44,164 nucleotides of DNA from Acidobacteriota bacterium. GTDB lineage: Bacteria; Acidobacteriota; Terriglobia; Terriglobales; Acidobacteriaceae. This document shows positions 41,538 through 44,164 of the stretch, piece by piece (position 1 is the first letter of the stretch; the number at the start of each line of letters is the position of its first letter). The notes under the pieces are model-generated. The model did not search any database. It was not told where the DNA came from and worked only from the letters and a program-made list of their open reading frames with translations. The position numbers were made by a program, and so were the translations under genes. The DNA lies in assembly GCA_023410055.1 (NCBI GenBank), contig JAEYQK010000051.1, forward strand, positions 1 to 44,164, given 5' to 3'.

Positions 41538-42131
41538 ATGAAGAACTACACGTTGGCAGTCGTAATCGCATCGTTGACGTTGGCCGTTCCGGCTGCATTC
41601 GCACAGAGCACCAATACTCCGGCCGAACAGAAGATTGAACAACGGATGGACAATCAGCAGCAGCGGATTGGCAACGGTGTTGAGAATGGCTCATTGACCG
41701 CTGGCGAAGCCGCTCGCATCGAAAAGCGGGAAGCGAACCTGAATCGCGAAGTCAATCGTATGGAGAAAGACGGAAATCTGAGTCCGCGAGAACAACGGAT
41801 CATCAACCGTCAGCAGAATGCGTTGTCGCACAACATCTACAACCAGAAGCACGATGCGCAGGTTCAGCCGCGGGCGAACAATGAAGTAAATGCGCGGCAG
41901 AGGATGCAGCAAGAGCGCATCGGCCAGGGAATCAAGAGCGGCTCACTGACGGCGGGCGAAGCTGCGCATCTTGAGAACAACGAAGCGCGGATCAATCGCG
42001 AAGTTCGGGGAATGCGGGCCGAGAACGGTGGCACGTTGACAGCGGGCGAAAGGGCGCGAGTGAATCACCAGCAGAACGTGATGTCGCGACACATCTACGC
42101 GAAGAAGCACAATGGAAGAGTGCAGAGATAG
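41538..42131 (+). CDS. exported, internally duplicated Gln/Arg/Asn-rich protein
   Basis: A 197-residue exported protein; I recognise the type but no named function. The signal peptide is MKNYTLAVVIASLTLAVPAAFA. The mature part has two copies of a unit of about 70 residues. Both contain RIG(N/Q)G(V/I)xxGSLTAGEAA, then NREVxxM, a second helix-turn-helix with L(S/T)xxE(Q/R), and (V/A)(M/L)S(R/H)(H/N)IYxxKH at the end. Inside each copy the helix-turn-helix is itself repeated, so the structure may be a four-fold helical-hairpin array. It is highly charged with no cysteine. ATG at 41538 has GGGGAG 9 nt upstream; a TTG at 41514 is an in-frame alternative. It is monocistronic with its own terminator. 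A periplasmic scaffold or stress role is speculation. Confidence 0.75.
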   Translation: MKNYTLAVVIASLTLAVPAAFAQSTNTPAEQKIEQRMDNQQQRIGNGVENGSLTAGEAARIEKREANLNREVNRMEKDGNLSPREQRIINRQQNALSHNIYNQKHDAQVQPRANNEVNARQRMQQERIGQGIKSGSLTAGEAAHLENNEARINREVRGMRAENGGTLTAGERARVNHQQNVMSRHIYAKKHNGRVQR

Positions 42132-42134
42132 AGG

Positions 42135-42175
42135 CAGTACTCAGTACTCAGTACTCAGTACTCAGTACTCAGTAC
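42135..42175. repeat. tandem heptamer repeat (TCAGTAC)
   Basis: Five perfect tandem copies of TCAGTAC (42141-42175), preceded by a sixth lacking its first base (42135-42140). It lies between the stop of the duplicated-protein gene and its terminator. The unit contains the palindrome GTAC. Confidence 0.9.
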
Positions 42176-42176
42176 A

Positions 42177-42208
42177 ACAGCCCTCGCGAGAGCGGGGGCT
42201 GTTTCTTT
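42177..42208 (+). terminator. terminator of the duplicated-protein gene
   Basis: ACAGCCC (42177-42183) pairs with GGGCTGT (42196-42202). Inner CGC/GCG pairs and a T-G pair continue the stem to a GAGA loop, then TTCTTT follows. Confidence 0.75.
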
Positions 42209-42217
42209 GCAACCGAC

Positions 42218-43606
42218 CTAGTCGGTTCCTGCGGCGGCGATACTAGTCAGTTCGCCTTCGCTCTCCTCTCGTTTCCAATCGGCAGATTGGAGTACGCGGG
42301 TTGATTTCTCAACTAAGGGAACTTCGGGAAGGTCGCCCTTGATGGCAGTGCCGAGTTCTTTAAATTTGCGAGCAGGCGCGAATACGCGACTTTCCATTGT
42401 GCCGACCGCTTTGTTGTAGTAATCGACGGCGCGGTCGAGATTCTTGCCGATGCCTTCCATGTGTTCGGCCAGCTTGCAGAGGCGGTCGTAGAGGTCGCGA
42501 CCGAGATCGGCGATGTGCTGGGCATTCTCGGCGATTGTCTCTTGCTGCCATCCGTATGCGACGGCCCGAAGCAGCGCGATGAGAGTAGTCGGTGATGCCG
42601 GAATCACGCGTTGGTTGACGCCCTGTTCGATGAGCGCTGGGTTCTGCTCCAGAGCTGCACTGAAGAAGGCCTCGCCTGGGAGGAACATGATGACGAATTC
42701 AGGTGCGGCGGGGAACTGATCCCAATAAGCCTTTGAGCTCAGCTGGGACATGTGGGTGCCGATCTGGTCAGCGTGCTTCTTCAGCAGAGCTATACGTGTA
42801 TTGTCGTCCTGAGACTCGCACGCCTCGAGATAAGCCGAAAGCGGCGTCTTGGCGTCTACGATTATGTTCTTGCCACCGGGCAGCCGCACGAGCAGGTCGG
42901 GACGAATGCGGCCGTCTGAAGTGGAAACGCTAGCCTGCTCAACGAAATCGCAATAGGGGAGCATGCCTGCGATCTCGACGACGCGGCGGAGCTGGATTTC
43001 TCCCCATCGGCCCCGGACATTAGGAGTGCGAAGAGCTTTGACCAGATTGCCGGTTTCCGACTGGAGTTTCTCCTGCGTCTGAACCAGAGACCGAACCTGC
43101 TGGGTGAGAGTGCCATAGGCTTCGCGACGAGAGTTCTCAATGGCCTGGATCTGCTGATCAACTTTGGTGAGCGACTCCTTTATCGGCCCGACAAGGGATT
43201 CGACAGCTTGCTTGCGCTGGTCGAGATCGCCTTGGGCCTGCGTTTGGAACCGCCTTAGGCTTTCAGTGGCAAGGGCCAAGAATGATTCATTGTTGCTTTT
43301 CAGGGCATCGGCGGAGAGTGCTTGGAAGGCGTTTTTGAGATCTTCGCTGGCGCGGGTTACAAGGGCGATCTTCTCTTCCGCGGCGCGGCGTTCAAAATCC
43401 AGCGTGGCTTTGAGGGCTACCGTTTCGTCCCTAAGTCGTGCATTTGTTTCGGCTTGCCGGCCAGACTCGGCCAGTGCGGCATCCAATTGTTGTTGCGCCA
43501 GAGTCACGTGCTGGGCCAGGGCAGCGGATTTCGAGCTAACCCACAACCATGCAACGATAGCTCCAAGCAGAATTCCGGCCACGGCGGAAGCAAGAATTGA
43601 TAGCAT
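42218..43606 (-). CDS. rmuC: DNA recombination protein RmuC family
   Basis: A 462-residue protein with the usual RmuC plan. An N-terminal membrane helix (ILASAVAGILLGAIVAWLWV) is followed by a long coiled coil (about 30-190, Ala/Gln/Glu-rich). The RmuC nuclease-like domain follows (about 195-400) with VRGRWGEIQLRRVVEIAGM, RPDLLVRLPGGKNIIVDAKTPLSAYLEA and EFVIMFLPGEAFFSAAL. The IIVDAKTPL segment corresponds to the restriction-endonuclease-like core (D...xDAK). RmuC limits DNA inversions at short inverted repeats in E. coli; its enzyme activity is not well defined. ATG at 43606 has GGAG 6 nt upstream. It is divergent from the CAP-family gene and convergent with the duplicated-protein gene. Confidence 0.94.
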   Translation of the reverse strand: MLSILASAVAGILLGAIVAWLWVSSKSAALAQHVTLAQQQLDAALAESGRQAETNARLRDETVALKATLDFERRAAEEKIALVTRASEDLKNAFQALSADALKSNNESFLALATESLRRFQTQAQGDLDQRKQAVESLVGPIKESLTKVDQQIQAIENSRREAYGTLTQQVRSLVQTQEKLQSETGNLVKALRTPNVRGRWGEIQLRRVVEIAGMLPYCDFVEQASVSTSDGRIRPDLLVRLPGGKNIIVDAKTPLSAYLEACESQDDNTRIALLKKHADQIGTHMSQLSSKAYWDQFPAAPEFVIMFLPGEAFFSAALEQNPALIEQGVNQRVIPASPTTLIALLRAVAYGWQQETIAENAQHIADLGRDLYDRLCKLAEHMEGIGKNLDRAVDYYNKAVGTMESRVFAPARKFKELGTAIKGDLPEVPLVEKSTRVLQSADWKREESEGELTSIAAAGTD

Positions 43607-43708
43607 GATGAACTCCGTGAAGGAACAAAGTTTAGAGGTTCGGAGTCAGAAACGGAAGAAGAGTTTTCGCCTGGAGTCATTTAGGGCATTGGGTGAGCAG
43701 AAATTGTG

Positions 43709-44164
43709 ATGAACTGGCCAAAGCAATTTCAGGCGGTGTGCTTGATATTGATCGGGCTGACGGCCCTTGGCCGTGCCGCGGCAACCCAGAGTGTGCCTGA
43801 TCCCGACGCCGCCCGAGAAGTCTTCCAGTGGTTAAATCAGTTTCGGACCCAGAATGGAATCGCACCGCTTGAGTGGGACGAACGTCTTGCGCAGGCGGCA
43901 CTGGCGCACGCTTACCTGTGTTCCAAGAATCCTGACCTGTCGCACCAGTACTCGGGCGAGCCGGTGTTGAGTTTACGACTAGCAAAGGAGGAAATTCGCC
44001 TAAATCGTGCGGGCGAGAATCTGGCATCCGACATCACGCCCCGGGGCGCGCATGATGGGCTTTTGCAATCGGCGCCGCATCGTTTGAACATGCTCAGCTC
44101 TGATTTCAATTCGGTCGGCATCGCAGTGGTGCAGTCCGGCGACAAGTATTACGTGGTTGAGGAC
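43709..44164 (+). CDS. exported CAP/SCP-family protein (3' end missing)
   Basis: The frame is open from ATG 43709 to the end of the window (152 codons), so the gene continues beyond it. A hydrophobic N-terminal segment (AVCLILIGLTALGRAAA) is a likely signal peptide. The mature part is a CAP domain (cysteine-rich secretory/antigen 5/PR-1 type): REVFQWLNQFRTQNGIAPLEWDERLAQAALAHA, then LSHQY with a conserved His, AGENLA, PHRLNMLSSDFNSVGIAVV and KYYVVED. These match the order of CAP signatures, including the His and Glu of the putative cavity site. Bacterial CAP proteins are secreted and mostly of unknown function. It is divergent from rmuC. Confidence 0.85.
   Translation, partial: MNWPKQFQAVCLILIGLTALGRAAATQSVPDPDAAREVFQWLNQFRTQNGIAPLEWDERLAQAALAHAYLCSKNPDLSHQYSGEPVLSLRLAKEEIRLNRAGENLASDITPRGAHDGLLQSAPHRLNMLSSDFNSVGIAVVQSGDKYYVVED

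Noticed and set aside
42135..42175. Possible CRISPR array at the heptamer repeat
   Set aside because: Repeats are 7 bp with no spacers and no cas genes are near; it is a simple tandem repeat.

Overview
The window looks like a chromosomal segment from an acidobacterium, most likely class Terriglobia (Koribacter/Edaphobacter-type). This is inferred from content, not from a marker gene. The clues are an Oar-like TonB-dependent receptor of about 1260 residues with an N-terminal carboxypeptidase-regulatory-like domain, a TPR-secretin-cohesin fusion, a pilB-pilT-pilC-sensor kinase-NtrC-type regulator cluster, many exported peptidases and amidohydrolases, moderately high GC, and short intergenic repeats hugging stop codons. 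No phage, transposase, rRNA, tRNA or CRISPR locus was seen.

Layout. 1-4.6 kb: 3' part of a beta-carbonic anhydrase, a TolC-type outer-membrane protein with a Gly-rich insertion, truA, an NTF2-like protein and a small zinc-ribbon-like protein. 4.8-12.6 kb: a LeuA/HMGL-type enzyme, an exported M20 peptidase overlapping an exported amidohydrolase (ATGA), a small membrane protein, a TauE/SafE exporter, pepA and smpB. 12.8-16.1 kb: the secretin-cohesin gene and two GspG-like pseudopilins, closed by a strong terminator. 16.4-22.4 kb: hutU (with an apparent in-frame palindromic insertion), hutI and an exported M1 aminopeptidase. 22.7-30.3 kb: pilB, pilT, pilC, a PilS-like kinase, a PilR-like sigma54 activator and a small basic protein. 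30.3-36.6 kb: a SAM hydrolase-type protein, an RND/MacA-type adaptor and the Oar-like receptor, all on the minus strand. 36.8-44.2 kb: a CorC/HlyC-type CBS protein, DppB- and DppC-type permeases separated by an opposite-strand exported protein, an internally duplicated exported protein, rmuC, and the 5' part of a CAP/SCP-family protein.

How it fits together. One theme is a type IV pilus/type II secretion-like envelope machine: secretin, pseudopilins, assembly and retraction ATPases and the inner-membrane platform protein, with its own two-component system. The other is use of peptides and amino acids: M20, M1 and M17 peptidases, histidine degradation and di/oligopeptide permease subunits. Efflux parts (TolC, adaptor) and a large TonB receptor complete an envelope-rich region.

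The most noteworthy items are the cohesin module on the secretin, the palindromic repeat insertion inside hutU, the inverted repeat over the putative pilB promoter, the 14-bp hairpin between pilC and the kinase gene, several starts with a -10-like box 7-8 nt upstream and no Shine-Dalgarno (possible leaderless mRNAs), and the short repeats abutting three stop codons. I did not find a clearly new defence, toxin or mobile system.
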